The notes beneath the pieces are model-generated. The model saw only the letters and a program-made list of their open reading frames with translations, had not been told where the DNA came from and searched no databases. Positions 35,286 through 47,697 of a stretch of 64,000 bases of DNA are shown in pieces. The DNA lies in the NCBI RefSeq assembly GCF_020536995.1, contig NC_068358.1, positions 744,001 through 808,000 of the forward strand. The letters are read 5' to 3'. This DNA comes from Dreissena polymorpha (lineage: Eukaryota; Mollusca; Bivalvia; Myida; Dreissenidae). How positions within the stretch are numbered: position 1 is the first letter of the stretch; the number at the start of each line of letters is the position of its first letter. The translations under genes and the position numbers were made by a program.

Positions 35286-37479
35286 AGTGCGTTGTACATA
35301 CTGTTCCCATGGTCATGTGTTTGCCTATGCCTAAAATATTTGAAGCCTTTTTTTTCTTCCCATTAATTGCAAAGCTCCTCTTGGGCATTGACACACTGCG
35401 ACTATACTTGGAGTCTGTCTCATATTGATTAAAAAAATATGTTTACTGTATGTTTTTTAGCAACCCTAGTAGTGAATGTTTACATTCTTTGAACAAATTC
35501 TGTCTTCACGCAATAAGAAAACTAACGAGTAAAAATCATGAAATCTTGTCCGGGGTTTGTGAGTGGACTTTCAGCATCTAAATAATTTGCCATTTGCAAT
35601 CATCATTAAAATAGGGTAAGTATCGTTGATATAAAGCAAGGATACGGTCTTGCATTTCTCACGAGCGTGTTTACATCATAATGTGCATGCGCAAAACCTG
35701 TTGTGTTCCGGTAAATCTTAACTCCCTCAAGGTCTTGCAATTCTCACGCTACACCGGGCTTGGGTATACTGGGCAATTATACTTGATCGCGATGCGCACA
35801 GCTTCCCAGTGATGACTGCAACGATGGTGTAGCCAGTCCAGAAAACGTCCCGATGATGACTGCAACGATAGTGTTGCCAGTCCAGTCTCTGTCTTTTGTG
35901 CTATCTATCTCGCTGTTCAAGCAACAAACAATTCAAGGAAAGACACAGAGCCAGAAGACTGTATTGAGAGTTCATAATACTATATAAAGATTTGAAATGT
36001 TTGGCAAACATTTCAATTAATATAAACACAATGTATATGGTATTTTGCGTTTTGTAATTGCCTTTGATTACATGTGCATAAAAATTAATGAAATACAATT
36101 TGTTGATGTCGTTTGCTGGCTCCAATTGACCAGTCGCCAAATTATCGATCGCTCCGCCCACATAGTCACGTGGTCTAGTGATTAGAAAACTCCGACAAGC
36201 AGATCGCAATTATAGCGGATTACGTGAGGGAAATTCTATATTTGTAATGATGTATTATGCTCTTTTCTATAAAATAAATTATTAAAGAAGCACACTTAAC
36301 TAAACTGCTTTGTTAAACGTTAATACAATCATAAAAACTTTAGAGAGAAATGGCGTAATCAAAATAAATGAGTTAACGGCAGACAGACTATCAGAAACGT
36401 TTCTTATACATATTATATAGGGAGGTGATGAAAAATCCGTTGTAAAAATGAGCATTTATTTCATATTGATTTTGAACTTGTATTCAACCGTCTGACAGTG
36501 AACCCGGTGGCTATTCATATATAATTTTGAAAATATTTTTATTAAATTCAAATGACATATCCATATCATGATGGGTTTTTTGTTTATTAAAAATGTTTAG
36601 ATATTTGTTTTATTGTGTTATTTTTAAAAAGACACCGATTTTTTTTTATTTAGATATAAATTAAATTTTTATTGTAACCATAATTTAATACAGGCCTGAT
36701 CTCGTGGTTTCATTAACAGATAGTCTAATATGCATTTTATTACATTTATGTTTAATGCGAACCTGTTACATTTGCATTTGCTTATTTATAACAAGATGGC
36801 CCTTATATGTTAATTGCAATTTTGCACATTTCTCCCCGTATCAATATATGTTGTATTAGAAATGTTGTTGTTGTAATATAAGCCGTACATTTTACACTTG
36901 AAGTCGCTTTAAGCTGGCTAAGCCGCGTTGAAATCACCTTTTTGTTGTTTTTACTTTAGTTAAAACAATATTTAAGTTAACAATTTATAATGATTTCCCT
37001 TGTTTATGATCCACAGAAAATAAATATATAATTGGAAATCATTTAAGTAATTAAATAGTATTCTTTTCTTGTGTACAGTACCTAACAATGCCTTAATGTT
37101 CCTTCATTCTGAGATCCACGCAACATACTGTTATTTATTAATCATCGACAATTACGCTGAGATTAATAAGCACGTGTGGCAATTATTATGTTGCCCAAAC
37201 TGCTTAATAATATTGTGCATCAAACGGTATAACACGTTTTATAGAACACACACCTGGTGTGGTTAAACTATTTATTGTGCTTGTTTTCTCATTACTCGTT
37301 CATATGTTCAAGAAATAAAGATTAAATAATAACCTTTTATAAAGTATGTATAGCACCTACAATTTTGAATAATGATCGAACAGTAATGATCATGCATTTG
37401 ATATAAAATCTGTGTAAACTCTTAAAAATTGCGTCCATTCCATATGTACAACACGCTTTGTTTGTCGGACAAAATGGCG
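35286..37479. other. Intergenic, no gene recognised
   Basis: AT-rich with short ORFs only. Two near-identical ~55-bp copies around 35790-35885 (GATGACTGCAACGATRGTGT, then GCCAGTCCAG) form a local duplication. Confidence 0.4.
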
Positions 37480-38225
37480 GCCAGATAAGCGTTGCTGAGG
37501 TGTGTGTGAAAAATCGATATCTCATTGGCTGATCGACAAAATGTGGGCGGAGTTGGCGACTGGTCAATTGTTTGGGGATAAGGTCCGTCGAACAATTTAT
37601 CAATTTCTTCTTACCGTATGACAAGAGACTCTGAGCGTGGTAGTATGTCTGCCGAGCATTCTATTTTTCAACAATTGTCAAAATGATGATGCTAGCATAA
37701 TCAGTGGTCAGGTTGACGAAAATGGTTTCGTAACAACAATTCTAATAGGAGTAAACAAAAGTGCGGAGTCACGAAAGTATGGTGTCGGTGTCAGACAGTG
37801 TCATCAATTTTGCTTCACAACAGTTTGAGTATCTGAAATCATCTATGAAATTATTGATTTTTTTTATGCAAATAATAAGAATGTACGTTATCTCAAAGAC
37901 TTCACTTGCAATCAAAAGCGCCATAACAACGCACCATAAACCTAGTCAGGCACTGATTTCAACACAAGATGAACGTGAACATTCTCCAGGTGCTGATGCC
38001 GCCAGTCCATTTAAACCCACACAAACTACAACAATTTCCCTGTCAAGCGTCACTCTAATAAAAGTTGTGACAGTCAAGTGCCTTGAAGAACACCACCCAA
38101 AATGTCAACACATAACAAAGACTCGTGCTAAAAGTTATATGAAAGCTCCCCAATACGGACCAGTCGCAGTGGAACGCGTAGTAATCAGTTACATAAACAA
38201 CTCGTCAAGAACTCTAACCTAATCC
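37480..38225 (+). pseudogene. Decayed ORF, possibly the 5' end and ORF1 of a LINE
   Basis: A GC-richer leader (GGGCGGAGTTGGCGACTGG) precedes an ATG near 37645 and broken frames: 37637-37828 (DENGFVTTILIGVNKSAES) and 37761-38222 (SHESMVSVSDSVINFASQQF, then a Thr/Ser/Pro-rich part). The leader-then-coiled-start layout resembles LINE ORF1, but no diagnostic domain is visible. Confidence 0.3.
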
Positions 38226-38438
38226 CATCAAAAGCGTTTCAACAACAAGGAACAATAACTATGAAATGTGCTTTTCAAAGCTGTTATGGTTATTAAAATG
38301 CACAAATTCAAATTGGGAATCTGATACAAGATAGTATTTACCCTGCTTTGGAAATGATTATATTATGTATAATTAATTTTCGAATTTCAGGACATGAAAC
38401 TTGCCTCCTTTTTGGAAAAATGTTCAGAAAGAAATAAT

Positions 38439-39008
38439 GTAATTATGCGTTTAAAACTGGTCCTTTATTGGTTGAATATTTTGTTTATGTATATGTGGTA
38501 CATGCACGATTTAGAACTGACAGAAAAACGATAATTATATATTTTTAATATTTATTCATTATTGATTTTCTAATGAAACAAATCTCGACTTTTATTATGT
38601 TGCAGAATCAATTAAAAAATTAAACAAAAAGGAAAGGACGTCAGGGAAAATATCAAAATCGATCAAAATCCTTCCTCCCAAGCTGTGCACGCGTTAGGAC
38701 CCATAACTATAGGAAAACTGCATGAATATTAAATTATGTGCACTATACTTTGCATGATGAGTTGAAGGCAAGTTTATGGGAAAGGAATATGATATTCATG
38801 ATACGTTGTCTACAACAAGTACATAGTTCTAAGAAATTGTTTTACACTCTACTAGTTCAGGTTTTCAAGGCATATGTGAAGACTTTAATGATTCAGAAGC
38901 CATTTCTGTCTTCTGGGAAACACAGTAAAATACATGAAATACGTAGACATTGAGTGTGTTCATATACGATACAAACATAGAAAAAGAGATTCTATAAAGG
39001 GTCGTATA
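38439..39008. other. Unassigned DNA
   Basis: No supported feature. A 71-codon plus-strand ORF at 38738 has no recognisable similarity. Confidence 0.35.
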
Positions 39009-39205
39009 ACACAATTCAGCCGACTTTAGTGCGCAATTTTGGTATATATGTGTATATATATTTATATGTATGTATATTTATTTATTGTATTCATTTCTTC
39101 ATTTTAATTAATTAAATAATTAATTAATTAAAATGAATAAATAAATAAAATAAATAAATAAATAATTTACCAAATTGCGCACTCAAGACGGCTTAATTGT
39201 GTGTA
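39009..39205. repeat. AT-rich snapback repeat, ~197 bp
   Basis: The left arm starts ACACAATTCAGCCGACTTTA, with GTGCGCAATTTTGGTA following. The right arm is its inverse with small changes (TACCAAATTGCGCACTC, then GACGGCTTAATTGTGT). The centre is an ATTAATTAATTA palindrome. Likely a short non-autonomous DNA element. Confidence 0.8.
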
Positions 39206-39351
39206 GAGAAATACAAGAAATGAGGAAAAATTCTGCTTTTTACATTTTTGGGAACCCACATTTATATTGCCTAGGATTTGTATCGGTTTTATAGAAGGGA
39301 AAAACACATGAGACACTTGTAGTCTATTAATCACTTCTTGTGTGAACTGTA

Positions 39352-42082
39352 CAGTCAGGTCGTCAGTTCCGAAAAGTCGCCAGTTCCGAAACAAATTACA
39401 TTTCATTCAACAATGAAAAATAAGTCTTACCACTTATGATTGAACAAATTGTACAGCCAAACACCTTAATATTTGATGATTTTTTTCGCAACAAACCGGA
39501 AGAAAATATACAAATGTAAACAATCTGAATTGTCGAAACGCTCGCTGACATATTTTCGAATGGCGGCAAAATCTCTCTGCGCGATCGGTCATCGGAAATT
39601 AGAACACGTTTGCTTCTATAACGGATTGTCCATGGTAAGTGATCTTGGTATTGATTTGAAGGTAATTTATCAGGAAATAAGAAAACAATAAGTTTTATAC
39701 ATTTTCAGTCAAACTGTGAATTTAGAGTCTCGAAAATGACTCGCTGCCACAGGTGTCAGTTCCGAAACAGACATGAAGCAAACCAGGGGTAATCTCAAAT
39801 GAAATTTTACCAGTCAAACATCGTTAAGTGATATTGTAAATTTTATTATTGGCATTTACACATTGCCTGGGATGAAATGCTATTATTTTTAATGCTTACT
39901 GCTTGAAAACAATATAATTAAATTTGGTCCCAACCAGCATTTTGTATATTGCATTATTGAATAGGAAACATGCTAGCTGTTGCTAACTGTATCAACCTGT
40001 ATGGATGTGATATTTATTTTATATAAGAGAAAAACAATTGCTTGTTTATTCATTTACTTAGCACACTGCTCATACATTTTTGAATTTACGGACGTTTAAA
40101 AGGCAGGTTGTTGGTATTTACTCATAGACAAAGGAAAACAATGTATTCCGATTTAAGTGAATCTGGTTATAAAATTTTTAAATTGTGTGATTTTATTTTT
40201 GTTTTAATTAAAAACATATGCACATGCCAAGAAGAAAAATGAAGTAAATGCAGTATATTTATAATATATTCTCTTGATGCGGAAAACTAGTGGTGATTTT
40301 TTCAGCTAAAAAAATCGTGATAAAATAATGTCGCATGTGACTGTAATATGGGTAAATGGGAATTTGAAATGTGCTAGTCACGTGAGGTATAATTAAAATA
40401 GTAAGGCTTATATCATTATTTTTTCAGTATTGTGAAGGACGCATACGTGCCCCGACAGGCAATGGGGGAAATGCAGCAGCCCAGACCTTTCACCCATGCA
40501 TCTGTGATGTGTTTAGCTCTACCCATGTGAAATTATGAGTGTTGTACACTTGCCAAAGCTCTCTAGTAGTTGCTTATTTACCAACCTTTTCCTTATTTTA
40601 TTTTAATTGGTTCCTAGTTTGTTTGTTTTCTTCTAGTTTTTACCTAAAGCTTGAATTCCTATTTGTCTAGAAATTGATTTAGCTATTTTTCATGGTCAGT
40701 TGTCCATATGTTGAATTGATATGATTTGTGAGGCTGGGTTCATCCCCTCTGAAAAAAGAACAACTAAGTAAGGGTTTGTTTTAATAAAATATTTTAAATC
40801 CAGTCTATATGGGTGGTGTTTTAGGAAAGTTAACCCATGTTCCACTTATATTTTGTGGAATAAGTTTGTACAAAACATCAACTTTAAATGTTATTATGTA
40901 TATTTTGCTTATCCTTTAAAATAGATTTTCTTAGTCAAGTGAGATCAAAACACCTTCATAAGCAGATTATCTGTATAAAGTTTACATGAATATTTACTAC
41001 AATAGAACCTTGACATGCATTGTGTGCTGCTGCTTCCTTATACATTCTCATAGTTTTGTGTGACAAACTGTATGGTATGCTATCCAGATTTGATTCATAC
41101 AACGATATGTTGTTTTCATTTATTTTTACCGTCATTTCGGCATCAGAAAATGCTGTCCTATACAAGCATTAACACTGCATAGATATATGTACATTGTATT
41201 TTTTTATCACTGCCTTTTGCATTTAAATGTACCATCCCTGTCAGAGCAGAGCAGGACTGTTCAATTTATTGGATACTCCTTTAGAAAACTGGTCCTTGTT
41301 ATTTGCATTAACTGTAATCTTGAATTGTCATGTGCAACCTACATAGGTTGAAATCGCTCAATATTTTCTGGTTTCATGTAATTGTTTGTTAAGAATCTCT
41401 AATTTTTGCTCTGAGAAATGAAACTTTCCTCTCATAAAGCTTGTGTTGTCTCCAGTGGGCAGAGGCTAATCTAAGATAACATGTGGCAACATAAGATTGT
41501 ATATTATAGTATATTTTATGCATGTGCAAGTGTGTGATCTCAGGTTGGACCCATTTTATTTCGTTTTAACTATTTCTACATCTTGTTTTCTATGTTGTTG
41601 CTTGGAAACAGTATACTGTATATTGTAGTACATATGTATAATATATGCAGGTGCCCTTCATTATGTGATCTCAGGTAGAGGTCCATTTAAATTTGTTTTG
41701 TTATTTTTTACTTTTTGATTTCTTTATTGTTATAGTTTTTACACAAATCTGTGATCAAAAGCTAGTCTGGTTATATTGTTATGAACGTTAAATAAACTAT
41801 TTTGACAGTTGAAGTTTGTTTTGAGACGATCCCTAGTCATAAAGTGCACCTCCTGTCACGTGATTCGCTATTGGAGAATATTAACCGGAAATGGAGAAAG
41901 GTTTCGGTTTAGAATTAACATAAACACTCATTTATATTCGAACCGAATTCAAAATCAAGGTAATCGAAGCATAGAGGTTAAAATTATATGTAATACGCCC
42001 TATATCCGAAATTAAAATCGATCGCCGTTTTAAAATATACATGGGTAGTTTTGATAGTGATTCGGAACTGACGACCTCACTG
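39352..42082. mobile_element. 2.73 kb Tc1/mariner-like element by its ends
   Basis: The left end CAGTCAGGTCGTCAGTTCCG (then AA) and the inverted right end CAGTGAGGTCGTCAGTTCCG (then AA) agree at 21 of 22 bases. TA flanks both sides (39350-39351 and 42083-42084). CAGT ends plus TA target sites fit the Tc1/mariner superfamily. The motif TCAGTTCCGAAA or its variant CCAGTTCCGAAA recurs at about 39363, 39381 and 39757, possible transposase-binding sites near the left end. No DDE transposase frame is visible, so it is either non-autonomous with unusual cargo or too worn to read. Confidence 0.75.
39560..40538 (+). CDS. Small two-exon ORF inside the TA-flanked element
   Basis: Exon 1, 39560-39634, starts at an ATG and reads MAAKSLCAIGHRKLEHVCFY, then NGLSM, with donor GTAAGT. 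Exon 2, 40428-40538, follows a strong acceptor (TTATTTTTTCAG) and reads YCEGRIRAPTGNGGNAAAQT, then FHPCICDVFSSTHVKL and TGA. Phase 0 on both sides gives 61 residues. Several Cys/His residues are present but form no clear zinc-finger spacing. No family recognised. It may be cargo, an unusual transposon protein or chance. Confidence 0.35.
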
Positions 42083-42085
42083 TAT

Positions 42086-42830
42086 TATAGTTTTATTTGA
42101 TACAGTGGTCAATTCCTTGTGTGCACCAGTGTGGGCGCAAAAGTACAAATCTCTAATATGAAAATTAAGAAAAACGCCGATGCTTTACAAAAAAACTCGC
42201 TCATTTTCCCGACGATTAACGATTGCTATCATGCATGGTGAGGTAATAACAAATATGCCTCGAATGAAAGTCATCACGCGCGTCCCATATAAATGCGAAG
42301 AGCGTGTAAATTATGTTAGAGCAAGAGGTTTTCATCCTACATGCGTTGATTTAGGTATAACACATATGAAGAGTTTTACGTAAATAGTTGAGTAAAATTG
42401 ATGGCCGTGGTGTTGGTCGCTGAAGTACGTGTTGGCGATTGTGAAGCATTGTCCATGCGCAATAAGGAGAGAGCACTATTAAAGCAAACTGTAATTGCAG
42501 AGATTTATAATATCAGTGCTTTCCACAGGCCATTTAACGGTCCCCCACCGGGGCGCTTGAATTTCGAAATCAGAGTCCGTAGGGCGCCTGAAATTTTCCG
42601 ATCAGTGTATTTGCTGCTACTGCAACTAGCTTTTCTTGAGATCAAAGCGATATCGACTTAGCCGAAAATTGTGAAAGCCGATTTACGATCCTCTGTCAAC
42701 TACACCTAACGCTTTTCCCACCTAAAGCCCGCTTAAGGGCGGAGCGTCGCTGTATTGGAAAATCAATATTGGCCAATGAGATCGTACACTTTGTATAAGT
42801 GACAGCACTCGTAGGCAGGCACTACCTGCA
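42086..42830. other. Unassigned DNA upstream of the SLC5 pseudogene
   Basis: Two plus-strand ORFs (42180, 67 codons; 42398, 87 codons) have mixed composition and no recognisable family. I would not call either a gene. Confidence 0.35.
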
Positions 42831-42903
42831 GTTAAGTCAATACTCAGTTATTTTATAAACTATATTAAATATTGTTTATAAAATAACTGAGTATTGACTT
42901 AAC
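42831..42903. repeat. Perfect 30-bp stem hairpin
   Basis: Arms 42831-42860 and 42874-42903 are exact inverted copies around a 13-base loop. It sits 116 bp upstream of the first SLC5 ATG. It may be a minimal snapback element or a recent inverted duplication. Confidence 0.9.
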
Positions 42904-44141
42904 GCGTTAGCAAAACAAAGATAAGCAGGCAGTTTCTTATATTTTTAAATAGAACATAAGCCATTTCAAACAGGACACATTAATATTGAATGTATTATGT
43001 AACATCACATTACGGAGCTATGAAAGAATCCGGAAAGTACAGTTATGACACGGGGTCGGTGCCGACATTCCACGCTGCAGATTACACGGTGTTCACCTGC
43101 ACTCTGGCCATCTCCGCGTTTATCGGAATCTTTTATGCGATCAAAAACCGGAAGAAGCAGACGACAGACGATTACTTGCTCGCCGGCCGCTCCATGCATC
43201 CAATTCCGGTTGCCATGTCGCTCCTCTAGTTTTATTTCCGCGATCACGATTCTCGGAACGCCGGCGGAAGTGTATGTGTACAGCACAATGTACTGGTGGA
43301 TTTCCGTCGCCATGGTGATAACGGCACGGCTGGCCAAATCTTCATTCCGATTTTCTACAAACTTGGGATTACCAGCGTGTTTCAGGTATTTTCAACATTT
43401 AAATTAAAATAAGGGTTCATATGTAGGAAACTCTTGCATGAGGTTGATTTTATGACTTTATTTCCTGAGGAAAGCGCACCTTAATTGTGCACTATTGACC
43501 CTGAAATTAATCAAACGTTGATATCGTTTTCAAGCTGTCATTTGTTTTGAACGTTGATATTCGAGTTCATTTGCTTGAAATCGAGTTATTTTCAAATGCA
43601 AATCACTATAAAGCTCATGTTTGATTGAGGATTGCTGGCTTCCCGAAGAAGGCCTCAATGGCTGTAATGTTCATGTTGTCTTTACCAATTACCTTACAGA
43701 CTTGATAAGCTTATAGAACATAAGTCAAGCAAACTGGAATGAATTCAACCCACGTCACAAGTACATGATTATAAAGCTAGATTGACAGCGCCACTCACTC
43801 AATCACTCACTCACTCACCATCATTATTAGGAGGAAGGCAATAAAGGTAAATATTTAAGCCGAAGAAGACTAAAGGAAACCTGACCCAGTCTAGAAGAAA
43901 CGCACACTATCGCCAATTGCCTGTGGAAGTGAATTAGTGTCATAGAAAAGCTAACATCATTTGTCAAGACTAGACTGTCTATAGAGCAGATAACTGCAAA
44001 CAGTACACCATTTACTAATTCATCAACACTTAACACAAGAGATGCCCCTTTGACGTCTCTAAAGTGTCCCTGTTGAGAAGCCGACCAAGCGGATGAACAC
44101 ATCCTTCAGAAAAGCAGGATCATCGACCACTGGGTGAGAAT

Positions 44142-44411
44142 ATATGAGTCGTGTTTTGAGAAAACTTGGCTTAATGCATGTGCGTAAAGTGTCATCCCAG
44201 ATTAGCCTGTGCAGTCCGCACATGCTAATCAGGGACGATACTTTCCGCCTTGACTTGATTTCCGGTAAGGAGGGACTTCCTTGAAATCAAAAATACCATA
44301 AAAGCGGAAAGTGCCGTCCCTGATTAGCCTGAGCTGACTGCACAGGCTAATCTGGGACGACACCATACGCACATGCATTATGCCCAGTTTTCCTAGAACA
44401 CGACTCATATG
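44142..44411. mobile_element. Palindromic ~265-bp MITE, copy 1
   Basis: The whole element is an inverted repeat. The left end ATATGAGTCGTGTTTTGAGA, the block GCTTAATGCATGTGCGTA and the block CCCAGATTAGCCTGTGCAGT are each inverted on the right side. In an intron of the SLC5 pseudogene. Copies 2 and 3 lie in later introns. Non-coding, probably folds into one long hairpin. Confidence 0.85.
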
Positions 44412-45410
44412 ACCAAAACCAACGAGCCTGCGGAGGAAGCTGTATGGATATGTGTGTGGAGGCTCTACGGAAGACGGTCCGTTTCATCCTCACCTAAGTG
44501 TAGCAGCGATCGATAAGAAAAAACAAACCATTTCCTTAATAAAGAAAACAGAAAACACAAATGTTCCACGAGCAAGCACGTTATTGTGTCTATCAGTTGT
44601 CATTTAGCCGAACTAGTAAAGAAGTAGTTCTCACAAAACGGATAATAATAGCATTTAATAAATCATGTTCAACTCTCTCGAACGGTCTAATCAACCAATA
44701 TAAAATGTGCAAGAAAGTCACTGTAAAATATTTAAATATATAACAGACGCCGGTACACATCGTGTGCATTTCGGATTGATGATATGAGATTTCGTATAGT
44801 TTTTAAATTTGATCGACAAGAACATTCGTAACAAATAAAGTCCATTTACCGCGAATTACTTTTGAATTACTTAACAATGAGATGGGGTTTTAATGTATGT
44901 GTATTTCAAAGGGACATGTTCAAAGATTTTGGTATCTTTTAAGGTAAATATTCGATATATTAATTTTATAGATTTAAGCATAGCAACTTTAAGTTGAAGT
45001 ACTGTTATAATAACGGAAAATATATCATTGAATAATATAAACTACAAAGTTATTTCCAATAGATTCACTTCTGGTTAATATGGATCAAAAGGCTAACACT
45101 AATAATTTGACTATTCAGGCTCGTTAAACTGATATCAATTTTAACTTTAAATAAGCGACCCACGTATTGAAAAATTAATTAAAATAAAACATGAACATAC
45201 GTATTTGTGTTTCAGGTGTTGGACATGGCCATCGTCTTGTACGCGCCGTCGCTAGCCCTGAACGCAGGTACCGTACGTCACGTGATATCCAATCCATGTC
45301 TTAAGTTGTTGCCAATCTTGCACGTTAAAACATGGGAGTATTGGTGCGGACATTGACCGAAGTAATAGCTATGATACACTATACATAGACTCCATGAAAG
45401 TGTTTATTTG

Positions 45411-45671
45411 TGTCTTGTTCTGGGAAAATTGGGCTTAATGCATGTGCGTAAAGTGTCGTCCCAGATTATCCTGTGCAGTCCGCACAGGCTAATCAGGGAC
45501 GACACTTTCCGCTTTTATGGTATTTTTCGTTTAAAGGAAGTCCCTTCTCACCGAAAATCTTGTTGAGGCGGAAATTGTCGTCCCTTATTATCCTGTGCGG
45601 ACTGCACATGCTAATCTGAGACGAAACTTTACGCAAATGCATTATGCCCAGTTTTCTCAGAACGCGACACA
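45411..45671. mobile_element. Palindromic ~265-bp MITE, copy 2
   Basis: Same family as 44142-44411. TTAATGCATGTGCGTAAAGT sits on the left and its inverse on the right (ACTTTACGCAAATGCATTA, one change). Ends TCTGGGAAAATTGGGC and GCCCAGTTTTCTCAGAAC. The ORF at 45595 is inside it and is not a gene. Confidence 0.85.
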
Positions 45672-46084
45672 TTTAAAACCACGAAGCCTTGCTTCTTTAC
45701 AAATAACGGGAAACAGCATCAACCATCAGGCGCAAAAAAAGCAATTAATTGACTCGAAGAGAACAAAAGATATTTTCGGCGTATTTTTACGGCCTTAAGA
45801 AACTTAGTCTTAACGTTTCCAATGAATAACCTCAAATTTAAATCTGAATTCGACTGAATACCCAAACGTATGCTTGCTTGTTATGCAGCAATACCAGACG
45901 ACTGTATAACAAAGACTAGAAATTACGCGCGAAAACCTGTTAGTAAATATGATGACCAAGTAGATTGCTATAAACTTCGCCTTGTGGATTTAAAGTTTGA
46001 ATATAACAAATGGTTACACCGAGGTACATGTACATGCACTTACTAAAATGTTGAATATATATCAGAACAACGATTTGTGGCTGC

Positions 46085-46430
46085 AGCGCCGTTAAATGTC
46101 GCATCGCCTTTATATGTCGCAGGCTACGAGATTTGTCGCAACGTTGCCGATAAATGCCGCAAGGAACGATACATGTCGTAAATCCTGCTGACGATATATG
46201 TCGCAACATTGACGACAAATGTCGCACACCTTTGTAAGTCATGTTAAAATGAAAAGTTGAAGTAAAATGACTAAAACTTTACGGTTAGATCTAGATTAAC
46301 CGACGAGGTTCCACTAGAATGGTCAGTTTTTCGTTAGTATTGTCCGAAATGGTCAGTTGTGGTATTTTCCATTAATGTCAGTTGCAGTCAGTATTGTCCA
46401 AAATGGTCAGTTGTGGTCAATATTTACCCA
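46085..46430. repeat. Short-motif repeats (ATGTCGCA and TGGTCAGTTGTGGT)
   Basis: Variants of AAATGTCGCA recur about seven times at 46090-46225. ATTGTCCGAAATGGTCAGTT-like units recur about three times at 46316-46420. Intron of the SLC5 pseudogene. Confidence 0.6.
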
Positions 46431-47504
46431 ATCAATTCTTATAATTCTTGGCTCAAGTAGCCAGTTGTTGATTTCCCTGTGCTAAATGGACTGCTGTTTT
46501 CAAGATTGGCCAAGGTTGTAAGATGTGATAAAACTTTAACATTATTACAGCAATACAATTACGATAAAATTGTGTTGCATATTATATGTTAGTTACATGA
46601 CTGTGTTACATGTATCATTATCTTAGTTAATGTATTACTATTTTGCAGACGCACTGGTATATGCCGTAGTTTGTACGGGCACACTGATGAACTGACTGAA
46701 GACTGATATGTTCTTTTTATTTTATTTTCAATATCGTTGCCTTCAAGTAATGCTTAACATATAGGAAGCCTACCTCATCACCGTTTATCAGTGAACTTAG
46801 CCTTCTGTTAGTTATTTCCTTTACTTTCGTGAATATAAAAGTATTTGGTGAGTAACACTGTCAACGATCATCATCCGTACACAGTAATTTTGTTTTATTA
46901 GATTCCCGATCATTTTGGAATTTGAACTCGTACTCGTCACGGGATTAAATCCTCTGGTAGAATTGCCATTCTTTCTCTTTGATCTTTATGTTTCATTTTG
47001 ACCCTATGAGCTTAAGGCATAGGTGTGTTGTGCGACAAGTTGTCTCGACATGGTAATCATTTCTGTCAAGTCATTTTAAAATCGCAAATACATCATTAAC
47101 AGTCCGGAAAAAAATATCGGGTGATACGGTCATACATTTATATGCATGTACATACAGGAGCAGTGATAGATACTGTTAAATGTTCTATTAACTTAGTATT
47201 ACCTTAGTATGATTTTATGAATAATCACATTTGCTAAAAGGCAATACAAAAATGTGTTTTCTTTCATACAGTATTTTTACCCAAATAACATACTAAACAT
47301 GCAAGAAAACACATACTTTACATTTTGATGACCTGACGTATTGCACACATGTCAATAGTGAATTCTTTATAATAACAATAGCATGATAGATATCATTTTT
47401 CATTGATTCATTAAAAATGTTTGCATCAGCTTGACCGATATCATTAAAATAAGACACTGTTCACACCTTTGATTTATAACTTTCAACTGAAAAACGTTTG
47501 ACCC

Positions 47505-47697
47505 GCGTTCTGAGAAAACTGGTCTTAATGCATGTGCGTAAAGTGTCATCCCATATTAGCCTGTGCAGTCCACACAGGCTAATCAGGGACGACACTTTTC
47601 GCCTAAATTTGATTTTCGGTAAGCAGGGACTTCCTTGAAACTAAAAATACCATAAAAGCGGAAAGTGTCGTCCCTGATTAACATGTGCGGACTGCAG
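47505..47697. mobile_element. Palindromic ~265-bp MITE, copy 3, truncated at the right end
   Basis: Left end GTTCTGAGAAAACTGGTC and block TTAATGCATGTGCGTAAAGT as in the other copies. The inverted right arm stops at about 47697 (GTGCGGACTGCAGG), where unrelated sequence begins. Confidence 0.8.

Noticed and set aside
38597-38697. Exon after TTATGTTGCAG (Lys-rich)
   Set aside because: The open frame does not match the phase of the preceding candidate exon at 38391-38438.
45595-45798. 67-codon ORF
   Set aside because: Mostly inside palindromic MITE copy 2.
46634-46690. Possible SLC5 exon after a TTTTGCAG acceptor
   Set aside because: The translation has an early stop and no SLC5 helix motif.
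44142-47697. The repeated ~265-bp units as LTRs of a retroelement
   Set aside because: Each unit is itself palindromic, lacks TG...CA ends and encloses no gag or pol remains. The intervening DNA is SLC5 exons and introns.
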